A stretch of 32,585 nucleotides of DNA. Origin: Kribbella turkmenica. GTDB taxonomy: Bacteria > Actinomycetota > Actinomycetes > Propionibacteriales > Kribbellaceae. The stretch is from positions 1 to 32,585 of the forward strand of contig NZ_SMKR01000078.1 in the NCBI RefSeq assembly GCF_004348725.1, written 5' to 3'. Below are positions 7,326-16,283 of this stretch, piece by piece (the first letter of the stretch is position 1; the number at the start of each line of letters is the position of its first letter). The position numbers and the translations under genes are program-made. The notes below the pieces were generated by a model. It was not told the origin of the DNA, ran no database searches, and worked only from the letters and a program-made list of their open reading frames with translations.

Positions 7326-9782
7326 TCAGCTCCCGAACGCGGAACGGACCGCAAGAGCCCGCTTCAGGTCGTCCACACTGTCGCCGACCGACCGCCGGAT
7401 GCCGGCCGCCACGGACTCGTCCGCGACCAGGTCCGAGGCCCGGGACACGATCGCCGGCTCGACGGCGTACCGCGGGAACGCGAGCTTCGCGCTGAAGGCG
7501 ACCACCCAGCCGGACCGCAGCTTCTCGGTGCCGGCGATCTCGGCGAAGTACCGGTCCACGTACGGCGCGGTGAGTTCGAGCTGGCCGGGATGCCAGAAGC
7601 CCTCGCTGGCGGCGTACAACTCGTAGTTCGGGACGTCGGCGTCGGTCATGATCTGCGTCCAGGCCCGCTCCTTGGCCTCCGGCGTCGGCAGCGCGGCGCG
7701 GCACCGGGTGGCGTGGACGACGCCCTCGGACGACGTGTCCCGCCGCAGCTCGGCGTCGATCTCCGCGTCGCCGACGGCGCCGAGCCGGGCGAGCTGGAGC
7801 AGCACCGTCCAGCGCAGGTCCGCGTCCATCGCGAGCCCCGCCGGCACGCCCTCACCGGCCAGCCAGCCCGCGAGTACGTCGGCCTCGCCGGCGAACCGGA
7901 CCGAGCCGCGCGCCACCGCGAGCTGCAGGCTGCTGCCGGCCGGCGCGGTCCGGAGCCGCTCGGCGAGCGTGTCGGCCAGCCGGCCGCGGTACGGCTCGTA
8001 CGGCAGGTAGACGCCGAGCAGGTGACTCTGCGCCCAGCCGACCATCGTCGCGACCGCGATGTCGCTGGTCTCGTGCGGCAGCATCCCGACCAGGACGTCG
8101 AAGCCGAGCTCAGGGTCGAGCTCGGCGTCGGCGACGGCGTCCCGGATGCTGTTCAGGACGACGGCCCGGGTGACACCGTCGGAGATCTTCGGCAGCACCG
8201 ACGGCAGGTTCGCCAGGCTGTCCGCGTCGAGGCGGATCTTGGCCCAGGTGTCGTCACCGGCGTCCGGGATCACGACCGCGAGCGCCGGGTCGAGCTCGAC
8301 CGTCACCTCGTCGGCATCCAGCAGTACGTCGACCGTCGTCGCCCGGCCGTCCGCGTCGTACCCACCGACCGACAGCTTGTGCGGGCGCTCGGCCGGGTAC
8401 TCGGCCGGAGCGACCCGGCGCAGGGTGATGCCGGTGCCGCTGCGGCTTGCGCTGAGCGTGTCGACTCCGGGAGTGCGCAGCCAGTGCCGGGCCCAGGTGT
8501 CGAGGTCGATTGCGCCGGCCTCGGTCCACTTCGCGACGAGGTCGGCGAACGTCGCGTTGCCGAACTGGTTCGACTCGATGTGCGCGCGGACACCGGCGAG
8601 GAAGACGTCGTCGCCGAGGTAGGCGGCCAGCTGCTTGAGAACCGCGGCTCCCTTGGCGTACGAGATGCCGTCGAAGTCGTCCAGCGACGCGAGCGCGTCC
8701 TTGACCGCGTCGGCCGCCACCGGGTGCGTGGACGAGCGCTGGTCGGCCTGCAGCCCCCACCACTTCCGGATGAACGCGAAGTCGATCCAGTTGTCGGTGT
8801 ACCTGGTCGCGTCGGTCGACACCCGGTGGGCCATGTACTCGGCGAACGACTCGTTCAGCCAGAGGTCGTTCCACCACTGCATCGTGACGATGTCGCCGAA
8901 CCACTGGTGCGCCATCTCGTGCACGACGGTCCGGGCCCGGTTGCTGCGCTCGCCGTCGGTCACCGCCGAGCGGAACACCATCGGATCGCGGAACGTCACG
9001 CAGCCCGGGTTCTCCATCGCGCCGGCGTTGAACTCCGGCACGAACGCCTGGTGGTACTCACCGAACGGGTAGCGGCAGCCGAACATCCGGTGGTACTCGT
9101 CGAAGGACTGCTTGGTGACCTCGAAGATGTCCCCGGCCTCCCGCTCCAGCGCGTCCTTGAGCGACTGCCGCGCGACCACGCTGAGCGGGATGCCGTCGTG
9201 GGCGTCGGTGATCTGGTGGTACGGCCCGGCCACGACGGTGACGAAGTACGTCGACAGCGGCGGCGTCTCGGCCAGTTCCCAGCGACCGGGCGAGACCTGG
9301 GTGGCGGCGCCGTTCCCGAGCACCAGCCACTCCGGCGGCGCGGTCACCTTCATCCGGTACGGCGCCTTGAGGTCGGGCTGGTCGAAGCACGCGAAGATCC
9401 GCGGTGCCGCGTCCAGGAACGACATCGCGTAGGTGTAGACGAGACCATCGGCGGCGTCGACCGCGCGGTGCAGGCCCTCGCCGTCGTGCGAGTACAGCAT
9501 CGACGCGACCACGACGAGCTCGTTGTCCGGCTGCAGGCCGGTCAGCTCGAGCCGCCCCTCGTTCAGTCCGGCGACGTCGACCGCCGTACCGTTCAGCGTC
9601 ACCGAGGTGAGCTCGTCTGGTTTCACGTCCACCCATGTCGTCATAGCGGTGGCGGTGAACCTGATGGTGGTGGTCGACCCGAACGTGCGCTCGCCCTGAG
9701 TGAGGTCGAGATCGACGTCGTACGACTGGACGGAGAGTGCGGCGGCCCGGGTACGGGCGCCGTCGACGGTGAGACTCGGCAT
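7326..9782 (-). CDS. pepN: Aminopeptidase N (M1 zinc metallopeptidase)
   Basis: An 818-aa M1 aminopeptidase. The exopeptidase motif GAMEN is at residues 254-258; the zinc site HEMAH is at 288-292 with the third ligand Glu311 in NESFAEY, giving HExxH-x18-E. The N-terminal beta-sandwich, thermolysin-like catalytic domain and the ERAP1-C-like helical C-terminus are all present, and the length is usual for actinobacterial PepN. It removes N-terminal residues from peptides in the cytoplasm. Start ATG 9782 has a TAGAGT box 7 nt upstream and no Shine-Dalgarno, so the mRNA is probably leaderless. Divergent from the aldo/keto reductase at 9818 with only 35 bp between. Confidence 0.96.
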   Translation of the reverse strand: MPSLTVDGARTRAAALSVQSYDVDLDLTQGERTFGSTTTIRFTATAMTTWVDVKPDELTSVTLNGTAVDVAGLNEGRLELTGLQPDNELVVVASMLYSHDGEGLHRAVDAADGLVYTYAMSFLDAAPRIFACFDQPDLKAPYRMKVTAPPEWLVLGNGAATQVSPGRWELAETPPLSTYFVTVVAGPYHQITDAHDGIPLSVVARQSLKDALEREAGDIFEVTKQSFDEYHRMFGCRYPFGEYHQAFVPEFNAGAMENPGCVTFRDPMVFRSAVTDGERSNRARTVVHEMAHQWFGDIVTMQWWNDLWLNESFAEYMAHRVSTDATRYTDNWIDFAFIRKWWGLQADQRSSTHPVAADAVKDALASLDDFDGISYAKGAAVLKQLAAYLGDDVFLAGVRAHIESNQFGNATFADLVAKWTEAGAIDLDTWARHWLRTPGVDTLSASRSGTGITLRRVAPAEYPAERPHKLSVGGYDADGRATTVDVLLDADEVTVELDPALAVVIPDAGDDTWAKIRLDADSLANLPSVLPKISDGVTRAVVLNSIRDAVADAELDPELGFDVLVGMLPHETSDIAVATMVGWAQSHLLGVYLPYEPYRGRLADTLAERLRTAPAGSSLQLAVARGSVRFAGEADVLAGWLAGEGVPAGLAMDADLRWTVLLQLARLGAVGDAEIDAELRRDTSSEGVVHATRCRAALPTPEAKERAWTQIMTDADVPNYELYAASEGFWHPGQLELTAPYVDRYFAEIAGTEKLRSGWVVAFSAKLAFPRYAVEPAIVSRASDLVADESVAAGIRRSVGDSVDDLKRALAVRSAFGS

Positions 9783-9789
9783 GCCGGCA

Positions 9790-9810
9790 ACTCTATGCGG
9801 TTACTAGGCT
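9790..9810. promoter_or_regulatory. Back-to-back leaderless promoters in a 35-bp divergent gap
   Basis: TAGAGT (minus strand, 9795-9790) and TAGGCT (plus strand, 9805-9810) each lie exactly 7 nt before the start codons of pepN (ATG 9782) and the aldo/keto reductase (ATG 9818). Both transcripts would start at or next to the ATG. The -35 regions would fall across the opposing box or start codon, so the two polymerases must compete. Confidence 0.55.
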
Positions 9811-9817
9811 TGGTCCC

Positions 9818-10762
9818 ATGACGGACATGGAGTACCGGCAGCTGGGTGACTCGGGCCTGACGGTCAGTGTGGTGGGACTGGGCTGCAACAACTTCGGGCG
9901 GCGGCTGGACGCGGCCCGGACGGACGCGGTGGTGCACGCCGCGGTGGACGCCGGTATCACGCTGTTCGACACCGCGGACATCTACCACGGTGAGCACGGC
10001 TACAGCGAGGAGCTCCTCGGCAAGGCGCTCGGCAACCGCCGCGACGAGGTGGTCATCGCCACCAAGTTCGGCGGCGACATGCAGGGCGCGAACGGCCCGG
10101 ACTGGGGTGTCCGCGGCTCTCGCCGGTACATCCGCAAGGCGGTCGAGTCGAGCCTGCGGCGGCTCGGCACCGATTGGATCGACCTCTACCAGCTGCACTT
10201 CCCGGATGCGGTCACCCCGATCGAGGAGACTCTGGCGGCACTCTCCGAATTGGTTGCTGAGGGCAAGGTCCGGTACCTGGGCAGCTCCCAGTTCGCCGGC
10301 TGGCAGGTGGTCGACGCCGACTGGGTCGCCAAGTCCGCCGGCCTGGAGCGCTTCGTCAGCGCGCAGAACCAGTACTCGCTGCTCGAACGCGACGTCGAGG
10401 ACGAGCTGATCCCGGCCTGCGAGCACCTCGGCATCGGGGTGCTGCCGTTCTTCCCACTCGCCTCCGGACTGCTCACCGGCAAGTACAAGCGCGGCGAGGC
10501 GGCGCCCGAGGGCACGCGGCTCGCGACCCAGCCGGAGCGGCTGGCCCGGGCGGACTTCGACAAGATCGAGGCCCTGGAGACGTTCGCGGCCGAGCGCGAC
10601 CTGACCATGATCGACGTGGCCATCGGCGGCCTCGCCGCCCAGCCCGCGGTCGCGTCGGTGATCGCGGGCGCGACCAAGCCGGAGCAGATCGAGCAGAACG
10701 TCGCCGCCGGCCTCTGGGACCCGACTCCCGCCGACCTGGCCGCCCTGGACGATCTCACGTGA
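9818..10762 (+). CDS. Aldo/keto reductase
   Basis: A 314-aa NADPH-dependent TIM-barrel oxidoreductase of the aldo/keto reductase superfamily, closest in style to the Kv-beta/YghZ-type group. The catalytic tetrad is visible: Asp51 and Tyr56 in DTADIY, Lys83 in IATKFGG, and His127 in YQLHFPD. The C-terminal cofactor-binding region contains SVIAGATKPEQIEQN. It would reduce aldehydes or ketones in the cytosol; the substrate is not predictable. ATG 9818 has TAGGCT 7 nt upstream, suggesting a leaderless transcript. The last codons overlap the GTG start of yaaA by 4 nt, so the two genes form an operon. Confidence 0.94.
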   Translation: MTDMEYRQLGDSGLTVSVVGLGCNNFGRRLDAARTDAVVHAAVDAGITLFDTADIYHGEHGYSEELLGKALGNRRDEVVIATKFGGDMQGANGPDWGVRGSRRYIRKAVESSLRRLGTDWIDLYQLHFPDAVTPIEETLAALSELVAEGKVRYLGSSQFAGWQVVDADWVAKSAGLERFVSAQNQYSLLERDVEDELIPACEHLGIGVLPFFPLASGLLTGKYKRGEAAPEGTRLATQPERLARADFDKIEALETFAAERDLTMIDVAIGGLAAQPAVASVIAGATKPEQIEQNVAAGLWDPTPADLAALDDLT

Positions 10763-11520
10763 CCCTCATCCTGCTGCCGCCGTCGGAGGGCAAGACCGGG
10801 CGGTCCCGCGGTCGTCCGGTCGACCATGCGTCGTTGTCGTTCCCGGAGCTCAACCCGGTCCGCGAGCAGGTCCTCGAGGCGCTGGCGAAGGTGTCCGCGT
10901 CCGCCGACGCGTACGACGTACTCGGTGTCGGCGCCTCGCTCCAGCACGAGGTGGACCGGAACACCCGCTGGCGGACCGAGCCCGCCGTGCCGGTGTCCGA
11001 GCTGTACTCCGGAGTGCTGTACGACGCGCTCGGGTACGCCACGTTGTCGGCGGGCAGCAAGCGCCGGGCCGGCAACCGTCTGCTCGTCGTGTCCGCGGCC
11101 TGGGGCGCACTGCGGATGGCCGATCGCGTCCCGCCGTACCGGCTCTCCATGGGTACGACGCTGCCCGGCCTCGGACCGCTCGCATCGGTCTGGCGGGACC
11201 CACTGGCCGCCGCGTTGGCCGATGCCGACGGCGTCATCGTCGACTGCCGCTCGTCGACGTACGTCGCCGCCTGGCGACCGACCGGAGAGCGGGCCGCCAG
11301 GTGGGTCTCGGTGAACGTCGTCCGCGAGCGCGCCGGTGTTCGATCGGTCGTGTCGCACAACGCCAAGCACACCCGCGGACTCGTCGCCCGGCACCTGGTT
11401 GAATCCGGCAAGGATCCGGGCACGCCGAAGGCGTTGCACACGCTGGTGAGCGAACGCTGGAACGCCGAACTCGACCGCACCGGCACCGGCTGGACACTGA
11501 CAGTGCTGGAGCACGACTGA
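10759..11520 (+). CDS. yaaA: YaaA-family peroxide stress protein
   Basis: A 253-aa protein with the family's N-terminal motif LLPPSEGK (residues 5-12) and the later segment SHNAKHTRGLVAR. E. coli YaaA lowers free intracellular iron and protects DNA from hydrogen peroxide; structural work describes a DNA-binding fold. Here GTG 10759 overlaps the aldo/keto reductase stop (GTGA), indicating translational coupling, so a redox-stress pairing is plausible. Length is typical. Confidence 0.9.
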   Translation: MTLILLPPSEGKTGRSRGRPVDHASLSFPELNPVREQVLEALAKVSASADAYDVLGVGASLQHEVDRNTRWRTEPAVPVSELYSGVLYDALGYATLSAGSKRRAGNRLLVVSAAWGALRMADRVPPYRLSMGTTLPGLGPLASVWRDPLAAALADADGVIVDCRSSTYVAAWRPTGERAARWVSVNVVRERAGVRSVVSHNAKHTRGLVARHLVESGKDPGTPKALHTLVSERWNAELDRTGTGWTLTVLEHD

Positions 11521-11593
11521 TCGGTCGAGCGCTTGACACCGTCCGGCGGGTGGCGAACGCTCCGAAGAGGAGGGGTCCAAGGGGGAAATCGTC

Positions 11594-12409
11594 ATACACA
11601 TCAATCGTGTCGGCGCTGACATCAGTGAGCTCAGCGACCAGTTGCAGGTGCCCGGCATCGGCTTCTTGCGGGTGAATGCGTTCGTCCTGATGGCGGCCGA
11701 GCCACTGGTGGTCGACACCGGGTTGAGCCTGCCCGGCCGGGGCTACATGGATGCCCTCGGCACCGTGGTCGATCCGCAAGACGTGCGATGGATCTGGCTG
11801 ACACACCCGGACCGCGACCACACGGGCTCACTGTTCGACCTGCTCGAGGCGGCTCCGCAGGCGCGGTTGATCACCACCTTCATCGGCGCCGGGATCATGT
11901 CGACCGAGCGCCCGCTGCCGATGGACCGGCTGTACCTGCTGAATCCGGGCGAGTCGCTGTCGCTGGGGGACCGGACGGTGACGGCGTTCCGGCCGCCGTT
12001 GTACGACAGCCCGGCGACCGTCGGCTTCTACGACGACCGCTCGCGGGCGTGCTTCAGTTCGGACTGCTTCGGTGCCCCGATGCCGACGGCGGAGCTGGCC
12101 GGTTGCGGTGACGTCAGCGACGCTCCGCGGGACGCACTGCGCGGCGGACAGCTGCTGTGGGCAACGCTCGACAGCCCCTGGGTTCACACCGTCGACCAGG
12201 AGGCCTTCCGCCGCAGCGTCCAGCCGCTACGGCAAATGAATCCCGACGTCATCCTCAGCAGCCACCTGCCGCCGGCCCCGGCGCACACGACGGAGTTCCT
12301 GGATCTGCTCGAGACGGCCCCGCGAGCCGATCCGTTCGTCGGACCGGATCAGCGCGCGCTGGAGGAGATGCTCGCGAGCTTCGAGCCGGCCGCACCGGCA
12401 CCGGCCTGA
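11594..12409 (+). CDS. MBL-fold metallo-hydrolase with apparent ATA start codon
   Basis: The zinc motif HPDRDH (residues 71-76 counted from 11594) and a downstream FSSDCFG and SSHLPP segment show a metallo-beta-lactamase fold, similar to flavodiiron/ROO-type MBL proteins. The reaction is unknown. The start is odd. Coding-looking sequence (HINRVGADISEL, then LQVPGIGFLRVNAF) extends upstream of the first standard start, TTG 11642, but no ATG, GTG or TTG occurs in frame before the stop at 11534. ATA 11594 sits 8 nt after AAGGGGG (11579-11585) at the point where the protein should begin, so an ATG to ATA change is likely. A TTGACA lies at 11533-11538 without a clear -10 box. If TTG 11642 is used, 16 residues are lost. 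Confidence 0.8.
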   Translation: MHINRVGADISELSDQLQVPGIGFLRVNAFVLMAAEPLVVDTGLSLPGRGYMDALGTVVDPQDVRWIWLTHPDRDHTGSLFDLLEAAPQARLITTFIGAGIMSTERPLPMDRLYLLNPGESLSLGDRTVTAFRPPLYDSPATVGFYDDRSRACFSSDCFGAPMPTAELAGCGDVSDAPRDALRGGQLLWATLDSPWVHTVDQEAFRRSVQPLRQMNPDVILSSHLPPAPAHTTEFLDLLETAPRADPFVGPDQRALEEMLASFEPAAPAPA

Positions 12410-12522
12410 GCGGGACGTTCACGCGGCCTTCATCGGTGAGTGGTTTCCTACGGTGCGTGACCAGGGAAGGCTGAGGGCAGCACGTCAGGGGGGACCCGCC
12501 CAACCCGTCGGAGGCCTGACTG

Positions 12523-13152
12523 ATGCGACGATTCACCACTCTTGCGACCGCGGTGGTCGCCACCGCGACCGCCTGGGGCCTGAGCGCCGGACCGGCGCTT
12601 GCGTACCCACCGACGCCGCCGTCCGCGAGTACGGCGGCCACGCAGCTGGCAGGTCTCACGGTGCGGACCGAGGGCTCCACCAGCGGCTACAGCCGCGACC
12701 TTTTCCCACACTGGATCACGCAGTCCGGCACGTGTGACACGCGCGACCAGGTGCTCAAGCGCGACGGCTCCGGGGTCACCGTCGACAGCCAGTGCGAGCC
12801 GACCGCCGGCCGCTGGTACAGCGTGTACGACGCCATCTGGGTCGAGGACGACTCGTCGGTCGACATCGACCACATCGTTCCGCTCGCTGAGGCGTGGAAG
12901 TCCGGCGCGAACGCGTGGAGCACTTCCCGCCGCCAGCAGTTCGCCAACGACCTGACGGTCTCGCAGCTGATCGCGGTCTCGGCGTCGAGCAACCGCTCGA
13001 AGGGTGACCGGGACCCGTCGGAGTGGAAGCCGACCAACTCCTCGGTGCACTGCATCTACGCCCGCGAGTGGATCTGGGTGAAGCACACCTACGGGCTGTC
13101 ACTGCAGTCGGCGGAGAAGACCGCCCTGCAGCAGATGCTCGGCACCTGCTGA
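12523..13152 (+). CDS. Secreted HNH-family nuclease (DUF1524/GmrSD C-terminal type)
   Basis: A 209-aa exported protein. Residues 1-27 are a signal peptide ending in Ala-Leu-Ala. The mature part contains the HNH core: DIDHIVPLAEAW (about 114-125), a following helix, and NRSKGDRDPSEW (about 157-168), plus Cys residues likely forming disulfides. This fits the extracellular HNH endonucleases of actinomycetes, which degrade nucleic acid outside the cell for nutrition or defence. GGAGG (12510-12514) lies 8 nt before ATG 12523. It ends 1 nt before the stop of the convergent regulator. Confidence 0.9.
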   Translation: MRRFTTLATAVVATATAWGLSAGPALAYPPTPPSASTAATQLAGLTVRTEGSTSGYSRDLFPHWITQSGTCDTRDQVLKRDGSGVTVDSQCEPTAGRWYSVYDAIWVEDDSSVDIDHIVPLAEAWKSGANAWSTSRRQQFANDLTVSQLIAVSASSNRSKGDRDPSEWKPTNSSVHCIYAREWIWVKHTYGLSLQSAEKTALQQMLGTC

Positions 13153-13153
13153 G

Positions 13154-14101
13154 TCAGTCCTCGAGCAGATGGCGGCGCTGGGCGTGGATCCCGGCCTGGA
13201 ACCGGGTTCGCGCACCCAGCGTCTCCATCAGCTCGGCGACCCGGCGGCCGACGGTCCGGCTGCTCAGCCCGAGCTGTCGCGCGATCGCGTCGTCCTTGAA
13301 CCCGGCGGCGAGCAACGTCATCAGCCGGGCGTCCTGCGGATCGGTCCTGGCCGGCGGCACCACCGGAACCGCCTGGTCCCACAGCAGGGTGAACATCTCG
13401 ATCAGCGCGTCCAGCAGCGCACACGGATGAACGACGAGCGCACTGTCGACCAACTGGTCGACCGACAGCGGCAGCAGCGCGACCTTGCGGTCGAACACCG
13501 CCAGCTTCATCGGCACCTGTGGATGCACCCGCGACGTCTCGCCGGCGTCGGCCGCGCTGTACGCCTCGTCCACACCACCCGGCACGTCGAGGGAGTCCGG
13601 GGAGTAGATGCCCTGGACAACCACACCGTCACCGAGCAGCCCGCGGACCCGCGGGTCGGACTCCCCGGGCTGGGACGCGTACGGCGGCCGGTCCAGGACC
13701 AGCAACTGCTCCCGCGTCCCGTTCAGCAACTGGGCGAACCGGGCCGCGATCGCCTCCTGCCCGACGATCACCTCGACCAGGTTCTCCGGCCGATGCTGCT
13801 CCTGCGCCCGCAACTCGGTGAGCATCACCCGGGCCTCGGCGCGCACCCGGTCCAGCTCGGCCCGGCGGACGGCGACCAGCGCGTCGACCGCGACGTCCGG
13901 CCGGGTCGGCAGCAACCGCGGCGGTTCGTCGGAGGTGGTCGTCAGCAACCCCAGGTCCTCGAGCCGCTCGACGGTCGCGAGCACCGCTTCCTCGTCCCGG
14001 TCGAGGCGCTTGGCGACCTCGGTCAGATCGCATCCGGGCGCCGCCAGCAGGGCCCGATAGGCCTCTTCGTCCGCCGGTTCCACCCCCAGCGACTCCAGCA
14101 T
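13154..14101 (-). CDS. TrmB-like/LuxR-type transcriptional regulator
   Basis: A 315-aa regulator with two DNA-binding modules. Residues about 8-60 resemble a TrmB winged helix (DLTEVAKRLDRDEEAVLATVERLEDLGLL). The middle part (about 105-240) resembles the TrmB/phospholipase-D-like sensor domain. Residues about 250-305 form a LuxR/GerE helix-turn-helix (LLAAGFKDDAIARQLGLSSR). ATG 14101 is chosen because GGAGGG lies 6 nt upstream; a longer frame to 14203 adds a low-complexity extension. This layout is common in actinomycetes, but the signal and targets are unknown. Confidence 0.88.
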   Translation of the reverse strand: MLESLGVEPADEEAYRALLAAPGCDLTEVAKRLDRDEEAVLATVERLEDLGLLTTTSDEPPRLLPTRPDVAVDALVAVRRAELDRVRAEARVMLTELRAQEQHRPENLVEVIVGQEAIAARFAQLLNGTREQLLVLDRPPYASQPGESDPRVRGLLGDGVVVQGIYSPDSLDVPGGVDEAYSAADAGETSRVHPQVPMKLAVFDRKVALLPLSVDQLVDSALVVHPCALLDALIEMFTLLWDQAVPVVPPARTDPQDARLMTLLAAGFKDDAIARQLGLSSRTVGRRVAELMETLGARTRFQAGIHAQRRHLLED

Positions 14102-14292
14102 GACAACCCTCCCGCGCGCCCGGATCCCGGAAAGGCTATCTCGTCCCGCGGCCGGTGTGGATTCGTTTTCAGGTGAATGGCGAGTTCGCGCCATGTCCGA
14201 CATCCGTCAGCGAGACCGATGGTGCGGACGCCCCCAGGATGGGGTACGACTGGCTGAGCAGGGCGCGCGCGGACCGGACAGGGGACGCCCGG
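14102..14292. other. Intergenic region, no gene recognised
   Basis: This 191-bp gap lies upstream of the regulator at 14101 and downstream of the small membrane protein gene. I see no conserved ORF or clear terminator; it must carry the regulator's promoter. Confidence 0.5.
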
Positions 14293-14544
14293 TCAAGCCT
14301 CAACGCGCGCGCCCGCTCTTCTGTCCTTCACCCGCAGGTACATCCACCAGACCCCGCGTTGCAGCAGCAGCGTGACCATACCTGCCGCAGTCGTCCCGGC
14401 GAGGTCGACGCCGAGCATCACGGCAATGGCCGCGATCATCGTCGCCAGGGTGAGGACGGCGCAGTACACCCAAACGCCCTTGGCCTCGTTGTAGGCCTGC
14501 TCGACGACCGCGTCCCAGATGACCGCGTCGTCACGTGCGCCCAA
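14293..14544 (-). CDS. Small two-span membrane protein
   Basis: A predicted 83-aa protein with two hydrophobic segments, about residues 25-47 and 50-70, separated by a short Gly/Asp turn, and a basic C-terminus (RVKDRRAGAR). The frame has a stop upstream and the only reasonable start is TTG 14544, which has AGAAGG 5 nt upstream. I do not recognise the family. Orientation and size suggest a membrane-embedded hairpin. It stands alone between the TrmB/LuxR regulator and the permease leader. Confidence 0.6.
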   Translation of the reverse strand: MGARDDAVIWDAVVEQAYNEAKGVWVYCAVLTLATMIAAIAVMLGVDLAGTTAAGMVTLLLQRGVWWMYLRVKDRRAGARVEA

Positions 14545-14781
14545 GGCCGCCTTCTCGGTCTCCCGGGCGTTCCGCGAGGGCGCGGACGAGGGCGTCGACG
14601 AGCGTGTCCAGAACGCGCTCGCTGCGATCCGGTGGGACGATGAGACGAAGGTGCATCACGGGCCACATGCTCCCAGGCCACCGGTCACCGTCCGGTTACA
14701 GCCTGATCCAGGGTGACCGAAAGTACTGGCTGATGCACCCCGGGTGTGGTCGACTGTCGGACCGATCCAGGGAGGCAGGAT

Positions 14782-14865
14782 ATGAAGGAGCGAAGCGAGT
14801 TCAGCGAACAGCACAGTGCGCTCGGAGTCTCATCCGCGCCCGGAGCGAAGCGAGGACGGGGATGA
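14782..14865 (+). CDS. ERSEF leader peptide upstream of the permease (repeat copy A)
   Basis: ATG 14782 with a near-ideal GGAGG 6 nt upstream opens a 27-codon ORF beginning MKERSEF and including VSSAPGAKRGRG. Its TGA (14863-14865) overlaps the permease start ATG 14862 as ATGA, the hallmark of translational coupling. The DNA is a repeat: nearly the same ~84 nt occur at 17539-17622 before the rhomboid gene. The 13-mer GGAGCGAAGCGAG occurs twice inside it (14787-14799 and 14842-14854). The element may be a translated leader, a coupling device, or a mobile palindromic-type repeat inserted at gene starts. Confidence 0.6.
   Translation: MKERSEFSEQHSALGVSSAPGAKRGRG
14829..14858 (+). repeat. Core of dispersed leader repeat, copy A
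   Basis: The 30-nt block from CTCATCCGCGCCC through GGAGCGAAGCGAGGACG is repeated at 17586-17616 with one additional C. The block ends 3-4 nt before the next start codon in both copies. Confidence 0.75.
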
Positions 14866-16283
14866 GCGAGAGTACTAGCGCGGCGGCGGCGACGGCGGAG
14901 AGCGGCAAGCGGCCGGAGCTGAAACGGGTGATGGGCCCGGGACTGTTGCTGCTGTTCGTGGTCGGGGACATCCTCGGCACCGGTGTGTACGCGCTGACCG
15001 GGAAGGTGGCCGGCGAGGTCGGTGGGGCCGTTTGGCTGCCGTTCCTGTGCGCGTTCGTCGTGGCGTTGCTGACCGCCACCAGCTACTTGGAGCTCGTCAC
15101 GAAGTACCCGCGGGCCGGTGGTGCGGCGGTCTACACGCACAAGGCGTTCGGGATCCACTTCCTCACCTTCCTGCTGACGTTCGCGGTGATGTGCTCCGGC
15201 CTCACCTCGGCGTCCAGCGCGTCGAAGGCGTTCGCGGCGAACTTCTTCTCCGCGATCGACATCGACCCCGACCGCGGTTCGCTGCTGATGATCACCTCGC
15301 TGGCCTTCATGGCGCTGATCGCGCTGGTGAACCTGCGCGGCGTCGGTGAGAGCGTGAAGGCGAACGTCGTGCTGACCTGTATCGAGCTGACGGGTCTGCT
15401 GATCGTGATCGCGATCGGCGCCTGGGCGATCGGCAGCGGCGACGGCGACACCTCCCGGCTGACCGAGTTCAACACCCCGTCGGGTGAGTCGGCGTTCGGA
15501 GCGGTCACCGCGGCGACCGCGCTGGCGTTCTTCGCGATGGTCGGCTTCGAGGACTCGGTGAACATGGCCGAGGAGACCAAGGACCCGGTCCGGATCTTCC
15601 CGAAGATCATGCTGATCGGCCTGTGCGCCACCGGCCTGATCTACGTCCTGGTCGCGATCTCCGCCGTCACCCTGGTGTCGCCGGACGACCTGAACGAGGG
15701 ATCGACACCGCTGCTGAAGGTGGTCTCGGCCGGCGCACCGGGCTTCCCGCTCGGGATCTTCGCCTGGATCACGATGTTCGCGGTCGCCAACTCGGCACTG
15801 ATCAACATGCTGATGGCGAGCCGGCTGCTGTACGGCATGGCACACGAGCAGGTCCTGCCCGGCCCGCTCGGCCGCATCCTGAACCGGCGGCGGACGCCGT
15901 GGGTCGCGATCCTGTTCACCACCCTGCTGGCCTTCTTCCTGATCGGGTACGCCGACCTGGCCGCGCTGGGCGGCACAACGGCCTTCCTGCTGCTGTGCGT
16001 GTTCGCGATCGTGAACGTGGCCGTCCTGGTGCTGCGCCGGGACCGGGTGGAGCACAGGCACTTCCACGCGCCGACCGTGCTGCCGGTGCTGGGTGCCGTC
16101 CTGTGCGTCTACCTGGCCAGCCCGTTGTCCGGGCGCGCGACCGCGGACTACAAGATCGCCGGCTGGCTGATGGTGATCGGCGTTTTCCTGTGGATCGTCA
16201 CCTGGCTGCTGAACAAGTACGTGTTCAACCGGCACCCCGACTTCGATCCGTCGCACATCGATCCGAGCGGTCCGGTGAACTGA
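14862..16283 (+). CDS. APC-family amino acid/polyamine permease
   Basis: A 473-aa integral membrane transporter with about 12 hydrophobic spans. The first span carries the substrate-site motif GDILGTGVYALTG (about residues 30-42) and TM6 carries GFEDSVNMAEETKDP, both typical of APC-superfamily amino-acid permeases. It would take up an amino acid or related cation with protons across the cytoplasmic membrane; the substrate is unclear. ATG 14862 is chosen over longer in-frame extensions because it overlaps the stop of the ERSEF leader. Its 3' end overlaps the convergent MFS pseudogene by 59 nt. Confidence 0.92.
   Translation: MSESTSAAAATAESGKRPELKRVMGPGLLLLFVVGDILGTGVYALTGKVAGEVGGAVWLPFLCAFVVALLTATSYLELVTKYPRAGGAAVYTHKAFGIHFLTFLLTFAVMCSGLTSASSASKAFAANFFSAIDIDPDRGSLLMITSLAFMALIALVNLRGVGESVKANVVLTCIELTGLLIVIAIGAWAIGSGDGDTSRLTEFNTPSGESAFGAVTAATALAFFAMVGFEDSVNMAEETKDPVRIFPKIMLIGLCATGLIYVLVAISAVTLVSPDDLNEGSTPLLKVVSAGAPGFPLGIFAWITMFAVANSALINMLMASRLLYGMAHEQVLPGPLGRILNRRRTPWVAILFTTLLAFFLIGYADLAALGGTTAFLLLCVFAIVNVAVLVLRRDRVEHRHFHAPTVLPVLGAVLCVYLASPLSGRATADYKIAGWLMVIGVFLWIVTWLLNKYVFNRHPDFDPSHIDPSGPVN

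Noticed and set aside
7308-9821. An 837-codon plus-strand open frame
   Set aside because: It is antisense to the clear pepN gene; long open shadow frames are expected at this G+C content and the translation is Arg/Val/Gly/Asp-rich with no motif.
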